Assembly: GCA_032622095.1 (NCBI GenBank)
Contig: CP136065.1
Location: 22,622,134-22,686,133 of the forward strand
DNA length: 64,000 nt
Reading direction: 5' to 3'
Origin: Siphonodentalium dalli
Taxonomy: Eukaryota; Mollusca; Scaphopoda; Gadilida; Siphonodentaliidae
Below are positions 13,378 through 24,187 of the stretch, piece after piece. Position 1 is the stretch's first letter. Each line of letters starts with the position of its first letter. Under the pieces are notes generated by a model. The model had not been told where the DNA came from, did not search any database, and saw nothing but the letters and a program-made list of their open reading frames with translations. A program made the translations under genes and the position numbers.

Positions 13378-13977
13378 GTGTACATTGTATATAACACATT
13401 TATCTACCATTGGTGTGACAGAATCCACAGCACAAATTACATTTTAGGAGTTTCTTAAATGCCAATATTGTTGAATTTGTGTCCGAGGATTAGCTCTCTT
13501 GAGTAAATTCTCCGAACCTGCAAAGGTTGCTGTGTCACGCGATTACATCACTTTGCTAAATTCTCCCAACCTGTAAGTTCACGTGAATATGCCTAACGGA
13601 AATTGAATTAAATGGACAAAATCTCTTATACCTGCATGTTTTATATAATTTATAAAAGAAAACACTGAACAAATACATATTAGTTACTTTGTGATATGTC
13701 ATACCCTAACACCCATGATAGAAGACAATCAAATACTGTTAAAACCTAGGAACTATTTGTGTATAGTACACAAGAATATACGTTGGAATGTCGTTTTGAG
13801 TTTTCACGTGATTGATGTGACGTCAGTCATTCATGTTTTTGAACCATTCAACGACGTCACGAGTGCCTTGTGTCGGAACTGCAGTAACGATACGGATGTT
13901 TTTAAAGCCAATTCGTTATCGCCAATTGTATCAGAGAATTTCATAGGGAATGGTAGATAAATGCCAAGAGCTCACTT
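13378..13977. other. No recognised feature
   Basis: AT-rich, with only short chance reading frames. Confidence 0.5.
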
Positions 13978-14076
13978 ATCCCCGATTCCCAATTGCCAAC
14001 CGGAACACCAGCCACAAGAATATGTTTATTCTTATTTTTCTTCTCCGCAAGATAAGTTTATTATTTTATTCACTCT
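13978..14076. repeat. Relic sharing the core of the 1.6-kb MITE
   Basis: It matches the central segment of the MITE at 1633-1936 closely (CCCAATTGCCAACCGGAACA, then AAGAATATGTTTATTCTTAT), with weaker similarity on its left. It is probably an older copy with eroded arms. Confidence 0.7.
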
Positions 14077-14274
14077 TTCATTATACATTATGTATATTAA
14101 ATATGTAGATTAGGCCAAATAGATAATTTTTCAGGGTTCATCTCAACGCTGTTACGTGGCTAGCCACTTAATGGAAATTAGACACATATCTATCCATTTT
14201 CCTTATTAATAGCCACATAAGTAAGGCCACACAATATTAATTTCCTGTTTCTCAAAGGATTTTTTTTCAAACCC

Positions 14275-14390
14275 AGCAGGCAGGCAGGTTTGTATATAAT
14301 GTTTTTATGACTAAAATTTGCCAGCAGACAGGTTTTTATATCTACTTTTTATGACAAAATGTTACCGGCAGGCAGGTTTTTTATTACATT
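14275..14390. repeat. Short tandem repeat, ~57 bp, 2 copies
   Basis: CAGGCAGGTTTGTATATAAT and TTTTTATGACTAAAATTTGCC recur with changes (CAGACAGGTTTTTATATCTA, GGCAGGCAGGTTTT). Confidence 0.6.
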
Positions 14391-15248
14391 ACATTGCCCC
14401 AAATTTATTGGAAATAAATAATATAAAATTATTAAATACCATTGTTTTATTAAAAACTTTAATTTTGAACATTAATCAACAACCTGTAGTTTTCACATAT
14501 GCAGGTCTAATATTTATCTTGAAGTACCGTCCAAAGATATCAGCCACCTGATATCCGACCAGTTCCTGCAACATCAGATCGAAATCAGAATGGTCATTTC
14601 CCTTGGGTTTTGTTTTCCCAACAGACACCGTGAAGTTACTGTCAACTTGTTTGTATCACTACTGTGTATAAAATCTTCACACAGTTTAAGAACGGTATCT
14701 GTGTGTTGTACATATTAAAGGGCTTTAAAAGTTTAAGGGCTTAGAAATATGTCCATCCTTTGGGGCTACTGAATTGTCCATCCTTATGTGACACACACAT
14801 GCAAAAAGAAAGTGCCTATAAAATCGAAGTTAATTGTGAAATTTAAAATATCTGGGAAACTCGCCCAAAGAGCCACAATTAGCAACTAATTCCCATAGAC
14901 ATATGAAAATTTAAGTCGTTAACTTGATGGAATTATGAAGTATTTTGTGTCCATGTTAAAGAGTCATCACTGTGGACAAAGGTTTAGGAGATGAGCCACT
15001 CAAGCCCTAAAGGATGGACACCATTTAGACCAGTTTCGTTGGCGCAGACGGACAGATCATCGGATGGACTGATAGATGAACAGACTGAAGACATAATACA
15101 ACCTTTTTTTCAAAAGGCATATAAAAAGAATACCTACAGTTCTTTGTTTGAATACCTGAAATATCTCATTCATGTCTGTAAAGAAATATCAAATTTTCAC
15201 GAGCAGCTGCAAGCCACGAATGAAAATTTGATAATTCTTTCCAGACAC
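14391..15248. other. No recognised feature
   Basis: An 87-codon frame at 14991-15254 shows no domain, and its end overlaps a dispersed repeat, so I do not call it. Confidence 0.5.
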
Positions 15249-15373
15249 TCATGAGATATTCAGTATTCAAACCACAACTGTAGATATTCTGTCTATTTTG
15301 CTTCTCCCCAAAGATATATACACAGAATGATACAAGTGTGTTAATGGATTTGTTGGTGCGGCATGAGTGTTAA
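15249..15373. repeat. Dispersed repeat, copy 2
   Basis: This is the direct-orientation match of 2334-2465. Confidence 0.85.
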
Positions 15374-15539
15374 TTTGGAGATATAGAATGAGAGGCTCAG
15401 TCATAATGGCAAATCTTCATACTAACTTTAATTGAGATTTGTTGAATCTTGACTGAGATATGTGCGGATGGGCAAAAAAAATATTTCCAGATAAACATAA
15501 AAAGGATGACTCTAGCATGGGAAATGCAAATGTCATTTG

Positions 15540-15680
15540 CCCCTCTTTCGAAAGCAGTCATGATGGCAAACCTCCACACCAAATTTCGTTCAGATCTCAT
15601 GATCCATCGACCAAGATATATGAACAGATGAACAGACAGACAGACGAACAAAGTCAATCCAGTAAACCCCCCATATTTCT
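15540..15680 (+). repeat. Retroposon 3' tail
   Basis: CCAAATTTCGTTCAGATCTC, then a (GACA)n-like run near 15630 and CAGTAAACCCCCCATAT. This is the common end of invertebrate SINE or non-LTR repeats. The splice-donor minisatellite starts directly after it. Confidence 0.6.
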
Positions 15681-15689
15681 GTGAAAAGT

Positions 15690-18047
15690 CGGGGTATAAT
15701 AACTGTACCTGAATCCGAGGGGTATAATAACTGTACCTGAATCCGAGGGGTATAATAACTGTACCTGAATCCGAGGGGTATAATAACTGTACCTGATATC
15801 CGAGGGGTATAATAACTGTACCTGAATCCGAGGGGTATAATAACTGTACCTGAATCCGAGGGGTATAATAACTGTACCTGAATCCGAGGGGTATAATAAC
15901 TGTACCTGAATCCGAGGGGTATAATAACTGTACCTGAATCCGAGGGGTATAATAACTGTACCTGAATCCGAGGGGTATAATAACTGTACCTGAATCCGAG
16001 GGGTATAATAACTGTACCTGAATCCGAGGGGTATAATAACTGTACCTGAATCCGAGGGGTATAATAACTGTACCTGAATCCGAGCATTCTACAAATAACA
16101 GTGGGGTATAATAACTGTACCTGAATCCGAGCATTCTACAAATAACAGTGGGGTATAATAACTGTACCTGAATCCGAGCATTCTACAAATAACAGTGGGG
16201 TATAATAACTGTACCTGAATCCGAGCATTCTACAAATAACAGTGGGGTATAATAACTGTACCTGAATCCGAGCATTCTACAAATAACAGTGGGGTATAAT
16301 AACTGTACCTGAATCCGAGAATTCTACAAATAACAGTGGGGTATAACAACTGTACCTGAATCCGAGCATTCTACAAATAACAGTGGGGTATAATAACTGT
16401 ACCTGAATCCGAGCATTCTACAAATAACAGTGGGGTATAATAACTGTACCTGAATCCGAGCATTCTACAAATAACAGTGGGGTATAATAACTGTACCTGA
16501 ATCCGAGCATTCTACAAATAACAGTGGGGTATAATAACTGTACCTGAATCCGAGCATTCTACAAATAACAGTGGGGTATAATAACTGTACCTGAATCCGA
16601 GCATTCTACAAATAACAGTGGGGTATAATAACTGTACCTGAATCCGAGCATTCTACAAATAACAGTGGGCTATAATAACTGTACCTGAATCCGAGCATTC
16701 TACAAATAACAGTGGGGTATAATAACTGTACCTGAATCCGAGCATTCTACAAATAACAGTGGGGTATAATAACTGTACCTGAATCCGAACATTCTACAAA
16801 TAACAGTGGGGTATAATAACTGAACCTGAATCCGAGCATTCTACAAATAACAGTGGGGTATAATAACTGTACCTGAATCCGAGCATTCTACAAATAACAG
16901 TGGGGTATAATAACTGTACCTGAATCCGAGCATTCTACAAATAACAGTGGGGTATAATAACTGTACCTGAATCCGAGCATTCTACAAATAACAGTGGGGT
17001 ATAATAACTGTACCTGAATCCGAGCATTCTACAAATAACAGTGGGGTATAATAACTGTACCTGAATCCGAGCATTCTACAAATAACAGTGGGGTATAATA
17101 ACTGTACCTGAATCCGAGCATTCTACAAATAACAGTGGGGTATAATAACTGTACCTGAATCCGAGAATTCTACAAATAACAGTGGGGTATAACAACTGTA
17201 CCTGAATCCGAGCATTCTACAAATAACAGTGGGGTATAATAACTGTACCTGAATCCGAGCATTCTACAAATAACAGTGGGGTATAATAACTGTACCTGAA
17301 TCCGAGCATTCTACAAATAACAGTGGGGTATAATAACTGTACCTGAATCCGAGCATTCTACAAATAACAGTGGGGTATAATAACTGTACCTGAATCCGAG
17401 CATTCTACAAATAACAGTGGGGTATAATAACTGTACCTGAATCCGAGCATTCTACAAATAACAGTGGGGTATAATAACTGTACCTGAATCCGAGCATTCT
17501 ACAAATAACAGTGGGGTATAATAACTGTACCTGAATCCGAGCATTCTACAAATAACAGTGGGGTATAATAACTGTACCTGAATCCGAGCATTCTACAAAT
17601 AACAGTGGGGTATAATAACTGTATCTGAATCCGAGCATTCTACAAATAACAGTGGGGTATAATAACTGTACCTGAATCCGAGCATTCTACAAATAACAGT
17701 GGGGTATAATAACTGTACCTGAATCCGAGCATTCTACAAATAACAGTGGGGTATAATAACTGTACCTGAATCCGAGCATTCTACAAATAACAGTGGGGTA
17801 TAATAACTGTACCTGAATCCGAGCATTCTACAAATAACAGTGGGGTATAATAACTGTACCTGAATCCGAGCATTCTACAAATAACAGTGGGGTATAATAA
17901 CTGTACCTGAATCCGAGCATTCTACAAATAACAGTGGGGTATAATAACTGTACCTGAATCCGAGCATTCTACAAATAACAGTGGGGTATAATAACTGTAC
18001 CTGAATCTGAGCATTCTACAAATAACAGTGGGATGTAATAACTGTAC
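15690..18047 (-). repeat. Minisatellite made of exon-end plus splice-donor units
   Basis: This is a tandem array of about 56 units running from the SRCR-B exon into its intron. The right part (about 16084-18058) has about 42 units of 47 bp. Each carries, on the minus strand, the last 31 bases of the exon (through VICRMLGF codons) and the first 16 intron bases, including CAG|GTACAG. The left part (about 15690-16084) has 14 units of 28 bp (one slightly longer) that lack a 19-bp piece. Two units share the rare changes GAATTC and TATAACAACT at 16320 and 17166, exactly 846 bp or 18 units apart, so an 18-unit block was itself duplicated. One unit near 17623 has lost the GT of the donor. Confidence 0.97.
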
Positions 18048-18195
18048 CTGAATCCGAGCATTCTACAAATAACAGTGGCATCAGTGTTACCAAAGTAATC
18101 ATCGCACACAGTACCCCACTGTCCACGATAAAAAAGCTCAACTCGGCCAGTGCTTATGTTGTTTCCACCCATCAACCTAACTGGGATGGGTGGTC
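18048..18195 (-). CDS. Exon: SRCR domain B, first half
   Basis: This exon encodes [20 protein letters not shown], then [20 protein letters not shown] and VICRMLGF, the N-terminal half of an SRCR domain. The acceptor is ttcttctttcag and the donor is TTCAG|GTACAG. The length of 148 bp gives entry phase 1 and exit phase 2, exactly as in the SRCR-A first-half exon, and both exons end at the same residue of the fold. The 31 coding bases at its end plus 16 intron bases are the 47-bp unit of the minisatellite that follows immediately (15690-18047). Only the exon-proximal donor keeps the normal phase. The matching second-half exon was not found down to position 1 and may lie beyond the window. Confidence 0.85.
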
Positions 18196-18219
18196 CTGAA
18201 AGAAGAATGATATTGTGTA

Positions 18220-18372
18220 CAATAATGCTCTAAATAATTGACTCCTTAACCACAGCATAATTATGGGTAAATTTTCAGGAAATAGTCGGAAATATGGCTT
18301 GTTGCCGTTTATTGCAAAGCTCTCATTGAGAGATTTGCGATGAATGGCAACAAGCCATATTTCCGACTAAAT
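18220..18372. mobile_element. Mariner-type MITE, right-truncated
   Basis: The left end is CAATAATGCTCTAAATAATT after TA, followed by the full left arm and most of the right arm ending near TTTCCGACTAAAT. The outer right terminus is missing. It lies 24 bp beyond the SRCR-B exon acceptor, inside the upstream intron. Confidence 0.8.
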
Positions 18373-19597
18373 ATCTACGACCACGCATCATTCCCAACAT
18401 GAGGTAATAAACCGTTTCCAAATATGGAGTGAATTCCTGAGTAGTAAATATTTGTGATTAGAAATAGATATAAATACAATAATTATAAATAGGTATAAAT
18501 ACAACAAGATGTGAAGGAATATTCAGTCATGAATATCTTTGATGAATATCGTATAAAAAGATGATGTCTCCTATATTGCGATGAGTAAAATGAATTATGG
18601 ATATATCGTCTGTATTTAGTCGTCCAACAACAGTTGAGTTTGACAATGCGTGGGCAAATTGTCAAGACATCATTGACCTCTGATCTGTGGAGTGATCTGT
18701 TATGCCATAAACCAATGAAATCGCGCATTTCAATGAAATGGAGGGAATCCTTGCAATACAGAAACTTATTTAATATCGAGACATCTAGCGATATACATCC
18801 GATAGGAGTTTCGTCGGGTTTCAAAGAGACTGTATATTATAGGCAGCATCATTCTATGATGAAATCATTACCGTTTGTCTTTCGCCAATAAATTCGCTTA
18901 CAATTGTGTATAAATAAAACATCATGATTTCTGAAATAGCAAAGTATAAAGTAAGGTTTAAATTTCAGTAATAATATATGACTATTGCATTCTTTCTTTC
19001 AATATGCAAATTCCCTAGGTATAGGGCCCTGTGAATTGGCGTTTTCATTTTAAATCAAATGTCAAATCAAAGGCAACATATTTGAAATCATTGTCAAACC
19101 TTGAATCTGATTATTGTCTCAAGTATATCAATTGTGAAGATAAGGAACAGTTCCAAGAACATGTAAAAAAAAAACCAGAAAAATTCATAATAATAAGATA
19201 TCATGGATGAATATTGTATTATCTAACCCTATTAATGTGTTTTTGTGCAATAGACCATCTGCACTAACGTGAAGGCAGTATTTAAAGCTAGACATTGGAG
19301 AACAGTAGGCCTATATATGCAACTGAATTTGTATGTGAATGTGATGAGTGATGGATGACTATACATAGGCCTAATGTGCTTCCAAACTTTCACATTCAGC
19401 AAGCTTTGTTAGTCTTCATGTGGTATTCATAAATTTAATTTTGCCATATTGACCTCCTTAACCTTGACTTGATGCAATATATGGAATGGAGCCAGAAAAA
19501 GTTTATTGAATGATTTTGTATGTAAATTCACATGTCCTACGCAATTCCTAGAAGCCCACACTCACAGTGTGAGAGAATCCATTTAGTATAGAAAGGT
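18373..19597. other. Intron sequence, no recognised feature
   Basis: AT-rich. Short frames at 18483-18891 overlap on both strands and carry no motif. Confidence 0.5.
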
Positions 19598-19640
19598 TTA
19601 ACCCTTTCAGTGCCAAGTCCGATTTTCGTATCAACCCATA
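19598..19640. repeat. Possible left end of a TTAA element
   Basis: TTAA at 19598-19601 is followed by CCCTTTCAGTGCCAAGTCCG, close to the terminus CCCTTTGAGTGCCA of the element at 28328. No matching right end was found. Confidence 0.4.
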
Positions 19641-19944
19641 TATCTTTGATCATTTTTCCAATTTATTGATTATAACAATGTGATACATTGATGGAAAGAG
19701 CTCTAACACCGGCAATGTCAAATTCTAGAGTTCTTAACCATTTCCCAATTGGAGAAAGGCAACGTGGGCAGCCATTTTATATAAATCCGACTAAATGGTA
19801 GACACTGGTCTCTTTTATTTCTTCTATCCACAAGATAAGGATTTTTAATTCAACAGCGAATTATAGAAAAATATCGTGTTTAGATAAACATCAATATCAC
19901 CCAGAAGGGGATATAGAAGAATGTACTTTCGCACTTGCTCGCGC

Positions 19945-20178
19945 ATGCGACCGATTCACTTGTGTGTACCAATACTGTTTCTGGTTTTTACTGTTGAAGG
20001 ACAAAGTGAAAGAACCCATTTTGATATTCTAATTTATCTTATATTCACTGATATTACAGTAATAATTAAAATCTATTTTATGTTGAAATTTGACATATTT
20101 ATGGGGAGAAATAAAGGGAAGAATACGGAAACTATATTTTTATATTCTGCGGATGGTGAAGTAGCATCGATCAGCTGA
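19945..20178 (+). CDS. Weak candidate: signal-peptide-like frame
   Basis: A frame starting at ATG 19945 reads MRPIHLCVPILFLVFTVEGQ, which looks like a cleavable signal peptide ending near VEG. After that the sequence is hydrophobic and AT-driven without a domain, so only the first 25 or so codons could be real, perhaps as a first exon. No clear donor is seen. It may belong with the plus-strand exon candidates at 23.5-24.2 kb or be chance. Confidence 0.2.
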   Translation: MRPIHLCVPILFLVFTVEGQSERTHFDILIYLIFTDITVIIKIYFMLKFDIFMGRNKGKNTETIFLYSADGEVASIS

Positions 20179-20926
20179 TGGCTTAAAAAATGATGCATCG
20201 ATTGTGAGATCATTTAGCGTCGTAAATGGTGAATTTCTTTGGAAATGTGTATAATAAAAAGAATATCTATGGTGTTTTTTGAGTTGATACGAAAAATAAA
20301 CATTTGTCTCGCTCACTCACGACATATTTTTCGGTATCCACTTAAAAACACTAGATATCCTCTATATATTATTCATTTCATTATACAATAATGCCTAGTC
20401 ATTGTCTGCTCTGTGGTTTAGGAACAACTTGCTTCAATGAACATGCGCTGTAGATATAAACATTATTACAATTTTGTGAGAATAAAAATGTAGCATTACT
20501 TCAGCGAAACAGCTGTCCTTTTTTCCCCGAGCATCACACTCAGATTAATACTTCAGATTCTCAATCGATTTATAGCCCTGTACCGGGTATGGTTCGCACT
20601 GGGTGCACTGCGGTTTTGACTAGTCAAATATGATAGAAAATCTGAGTCACAAAGTCATGTTAAACAATAATATGGGAGAAACTTGCCATTATATGTCAGG
20701 GTAATAAAGAAAATTCAGGTGGATGGGGGGGGGTGGTAATGAAGATAAATAAAAAAAAAAGATTCCAAACTGTAATGCCTCTGCTACAGAAAATACACAA
20801 GTTATATTGAAAGATAAAATGAGAATATCTGGCAACTAAACGATGCGCAGGGAGAGATAAACTATTGCGCCATAATGCCCCCCCCCAAACCCCAAACCAT
20901 GTTACTGTTATATTAACTGAACTTAC
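20179..20926. other. Intron sequence, no recognised feature
   Basis: AT-rich with a G-run near 20725 and a C-run near 20879. Confidence 0.5.
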
Positions 20927-20995
20927 CAGCAGAGGTGGTCATTGTAGATTGAGTGGTCTGGTAGAATGGTGTTGGAGTAATAATGTTCCTCAGAT
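20927..20995 (-). CDS. Exon: Thr/Ser/Pro-rich linker
   Basis: This is a minus-strand exon of 69 bp with a strong acceptor (atatatttcag) and a near-consensus donor (GCTG|GTAAGT). The phase 1-1 frame encodes LRNIITPTPFYQTTQSTMTT followed by SA, a short stretch rich in Thr, Ser and Pro that resembles O-glycosylated linkers between SRCR domains. It lies between the FZ C-terminal exon and the SRCR-B exon, and joining in phase 1 gives [14 protein letters not shown] at the SRCR-B start. There is no domain signature, so the call rests on splice sites, phase, composition and position. Confidence 0.6.
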
Positions 20996-21654
20996 CTGAA
21001 ATATATAGTCATTGCTATAAACAAAGAGATTGACCAATCAGTTCAAATGGAAACATTCCTGAATACTATTGATATCAGGCCTGAGAATAAGGTGCCGGTC
21101 ATTTGCTGAATGAGGTAGGGCCCTGCGAATCGGGGATTTCATTTCGAATCGAATCTCGAATCACAAGAATGATTTGCGAATCGAATCTCGAATCGAATCT
21201 ACAACTTTCGCGGACATCGAAATTTAGCATGATTGTAAAGGGGAAAAGTTGAACGAACACCATTAAATTAATTTATATCATAAACAACTCGACGTGTGTA
21301 TTATTTTCATTTCTTCTGCGTAAGAAATTAAGAATATAATGTGCTATTTTAGTCATTTACATAGCTCGGGTTCAAACATCGGCGGTAACCATCGCGCAAA
21401 ATAGTCATACTTTTCGATAAAAAAATCAACAATGTTACGATATGTCGTGAGCTATCGATTGTACCCCAGTGTTGATTTATGAGGCGCAACCCATCCAGGA
21501 AATTCCCAGCTGATGTGCTGTGCATGGCATCAGATTCGTTGTGTCCGTGGTGGTGAACATGACCCTACTTAAATCCAACCCATATTTAACAAACTGAGCT
21601 CTGATCAGTTTCTCTGTAGCATTTGCCGTGTGATCGGTTTCATTGTCTCTAAAT

Positions 21655-22691
21655 TAGTGATGGGCGGTTAACCGAGAAAACAACTCGGTTTCGGTTTTTG
21701 ACAATAAACCGAAAACCGACCGACGCGATTCTGCTCAAACCGACATTACGGTTTTATTATATATGTTTATTTTTCACTTAAATCTACTTATTATACCTCC
21801 CCAGTTACTTATTAGTTGATATTGTTATCGAATTATCGGCCTCTCTGATCAATATTATATCGGAATGTGTCCATTTCGTCTCGGATATGTGTTGTTATAA
21901 TATCGTAGGCGACTGTTTTTGTTCTTTTTCAAAACATGGCCGAACAAAATAACGAACAGGGTTCAACAAAAAGCCCTGTTTGGAGTTATTTTACGCGTCT
22001 AACTGGAGACGACTCCAAAAAATGTCGCTGCTTAATATGTCATAAAAACGTATCAGAGCATGCAAATACCAGCAACCTGGCCCGACAGTCGAAAACTAAA
22101 TAAATGGTATGAACACTTTGATCGTCTGGACATTCCGATGTGACGTAATCTGGGCAAACCATGTGCAGCTTGTAAACTATGTCGCAACATCAAAGCGATC
22201 ACACCGCAGTCATTAAATGTGGGTCAATCATGCACGTGTCAAGAATTGTTACAGTCAGGTCAAGGACGCCCACTGTTTGTGAATTTGCTGTTTGCGGTTG
22301 AATTCTCAGATACTATAATGCATATAATATGATAAATATGTTTTAAACATGTCAGAAAGGGATGAACATTGAACAGTGAAGATGGGGGTGTTTATTTTTT
22401 TAAATACCGAATTGTATCATCTTTATGATCTTATCGCATTGGATTCATTTTGCGTCGGCATTTTGTCCCGTTGTTTACCGGTGATCGCAGTTCCTTCCTC
22501 AAATATTCAACGTTATTGGGACATTATTGACTCTAATTACGGTTACTTTGAAAGTATGTACTCAAATTTTATGTATTTCAGTATAATTTCACTATCTAGT
22601 AAAAAAAAAACCGAAAACCGAACCGAAACCGATGTTTTTTCTCCCAAAAAAACCGAAACCGAATGTAAAAAATCAAAACCGCCCATCTCTA
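21655..22691 (+). mobile_element. Non-autonomous hAT (inner), exact 8-bp target duplication
   Basis: The termini are TAGTGATGGGCGGTT and AACCGCCCATCTCTA (one mismatch when paired), with subterminal ACCGAAAACCGAACCG-type repeats. CTCTAAAT is duplicated exactly at 21647-21654 and 22692-22699. It inserted into the outer hAT's transposase relic. It keeps a BED zinc-finger start but no catalytic core. Confidence 0.93.
21936..22103 (+). pseudogene. BED zinc-finger N-terminus of a hAT transposase (truncated)
   Basis: This is a 55-residue frame starting MAEQNNEQGSTKSPVWSYFT. It has the aromatic start of a BED finger (VWSYF), then KKCRCLICHKNV with the C..C pair and TSNLAR where the His pair should follow. 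A stop comes right after QSKTK, before the H...H ligands of a normal BED domain. It is the DNA-binding end of a ZBED-type hAT transposase, cut short inside a deletion derivative. Confidence 0.75.
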
Positions 22692-23546
22692 CTCTAAATT
22701 GATCACGGACAAACATCTTGTGACAAACTTCCATGAAAACATTCGACGCTTACATAATGGGTGGTCAGCACAAGATCATTTCTGTTGTAGTCGGACTTCC
22801 AGTGATCGAAAGTGACTGAAACTGGATTTCCCAATATCAGTTTTCAAATAGGCCTTCATTGACTCTCTCAGGTCATTTACTTTTCTTGATAGCGTTGTGG
22901 GGTAGCGTGGGTCATAACTTTCTCCAGTGAGCATATAATTGAACAGGCAACGAAACTCATTCATTTTGGTTTTGTATTATTTTGTAAACACGCGCCTCAA
23001 GAATCCCCAATTACATCACTTCAATAGTCATTACGACATTACCTACATAGGACGACTGATTCGCGTATCGAATCGAATCTCGAAGCTTCGCAGGGGCCTA
23101 GATTGAGGTCCCATGGGGGTGAATTTAGTTGACGCCATCCCGCATCATATTGGGCTAGCATCACTAAATTCACCCTCTGGGGACCTCATTCTGCTCAGGC
23201 CTGGATCATCTTCTCTTGAAAGTTTCTTTATTATCAAATTTCTTTAGGAACTTCCTCACAAAGGTTCCTTTGTGAACCTCATTCTGCAAATGACAAGCAC
23301 ACTAAACTCAGACTTGATTAATATGTCATCACACCCCAATCCAAGATTTAATAGTCTAGTAAAATATATGTTTATATTCAACACAAACAAACACTGTCAT
23401 TTAGTTATCATAATGTCACAGACATTACACGGATCAAGTTTGAATTGGCCATTCACATGGTGAAGACATACAATAATTTTTCATAAGCCTATAGTTTTTG
23501 ACACACTATCTCGTTCACTTCCTTTTCAACTTGAAAAGAACTTTAC

Positions 23547-23705
23547 CAGATTAACCTGTTGCTAACTTTCTTAGACTCAACCTTAACTGAATCATCCTAT
23601 CAGGAATATGAATATCGTGTTGCTGCAATGCCAATGGGTCATTTTCAAATATCACCCACTTCAGTGTCGAGACCATATATCATAAAAAACAGACGGACAA
23701 CAAAT
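23547..23705 (+). CDS. Weak candidate exon: fibronectin-III-like end
   Basis: A plus-strand frame contains TFLDSTLTESSYQEYEYRVA, then AMPMGHFQISPTSVSR. The D..L....YEYRVAA...G....S..S pattern is that of the last strands of a fibronectin type III domain. The exon borders are uncertain. It lies antisense inside an intron of the SRCR/FZ gene. It could be part of a nested gene with the exon at 24044, a dead exon, or chance. Confidence 0.35.
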
Positions 23706-24043
23706 GTTTTTTTCGAATTTGGAACAAAAATTATACATCATCTCATGAAACTGAAAAGTTTCTAGATGTGCATGTTGGAAATTTAACACCATATGAAGGT
23801 CTTTCATTACCATGATCTGTTGTAATGTTATTAATGTAGAATATAATGCAATGAAAATAATATACTAAACTTGGAAAAATGGGTAATAAATATTCCGTTG
23901 AAAAATATTAGTGTAACTGCAATATTCAATTTGGTGAATGCCAGAAAAGTGTTTTGAGAGAAACTTGCAATATAGGCTCAGGAGTAAGTTATATACACGG
24001 CACTGAACTTAATTTGGTTTATTGGAGTCTTTTCTCGTTTTAG

Positions 24044-24187
24044 CCACCAGGCCATAACGATTACGATTATGTCAATTTATGGGTGTTGGAAAGACCGTAC
24101 AGAGGGTTAGTTTCAGTTGGAAATTACTGCAATCCACGTAGAAACAACCAAGGCTTCACAGTGTATCATTATCAGATCGAATATTGA
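24044..24187 (+). CDS. Candidate terminal exon, plus strand, unknown domain
   Basis: After the acceptor tract tcttttctcgttttag an open frame of 47 codons reads PPGHNDYDYVNLWVLERPYR, then GLVSVGNYCNPRRNNQG and FTVYHYQIEY, and ends in TGA. The composition (aromatics, Asn, few AT-codon artefacts) looks like real coding sequence, but I do not recognise the family. It lies antisense within the intron between the FZ C-terminal exon and the linker exon. An upstream partner may be the FN3-like frame at 23.5 kb. Confidence 0.4.
   Translation, partial: PPGHNDYDYVNLWVLERPYRGLVSVGNYCNPRRNNQGFTVYHYQIEY

Larger units (their letters stand above)
21470..22970 (-). pseudogene. hAT transposase relic of the outer element
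   Basis: Minus-strand fragments read like the middle of a hAT transposase. First comes GESYDPRYPTTLSRKV (22776-22964). After a frame change comes VSVTFDHWKSDYNRNDLVLT and THYVSVECF, the usual region of the first catalytic Asp followed by the T.H motif. Beyond the inner insertion comes TDHTANATEKLIRAQFVKYG, then LDLSRVMFTTTDTTNL, which matches the T(D)..aN segment. The frame is broken at least twice and the inner hAT splits it, so it cannot make an active enzyme. Family membership is inferred from motif order. Confidence 0.65.
21116..23100 (-). mobile_element. Decayed hAT transposon (outer), interrupted by a second hAT
   Basis: The termini are TAGGGCCCTGCGAA and TTCGCAGGGGCCTA, with subterminal GAATCGAATCTCGAATCG repeats on both sides. 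Flanks GAATGAGG (21108-21115) and GATTGAGG (23101-23108) form an 8-bp target duplication with one mismatch, as expected for hAT. The target was a foldback MITE of the type seen intact at 42.7 kb. A transposase relic lies on the minus strand, and a younger hAT sits inside at 21655-22691. Confidence 0.88.
21077..23214. mobile_element. Foldback MITE split by the outer hAT
   Basis: Outside the hAT, AGGCCTGAG...CATTTGCTGAATGAGG on the left joins GAGGTCCCATGGGGGTGAAT and its complement ACTAAATTCACCCTCTGGGG on the right, ending CTCAGGCCTGG. This is the palindrome found uninterrupted at 42689-42808. Confidence 0.75.

Noticed and set aside
15397-16134. A 245-codon minus-strand frame with repeated [10 protein letters not shown] peptide
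   Set aside because: It is the 28-bp array read through (3 x 28 bp keeps frame) plus a retroposon tail. The real coding part of the locus is the SRCR-B exon at 18048-18195.
15690-18047. CRISPR-like regular array
   Set aside because: The units are contiguous with no unique spacers, and the context is animal intron sequence.
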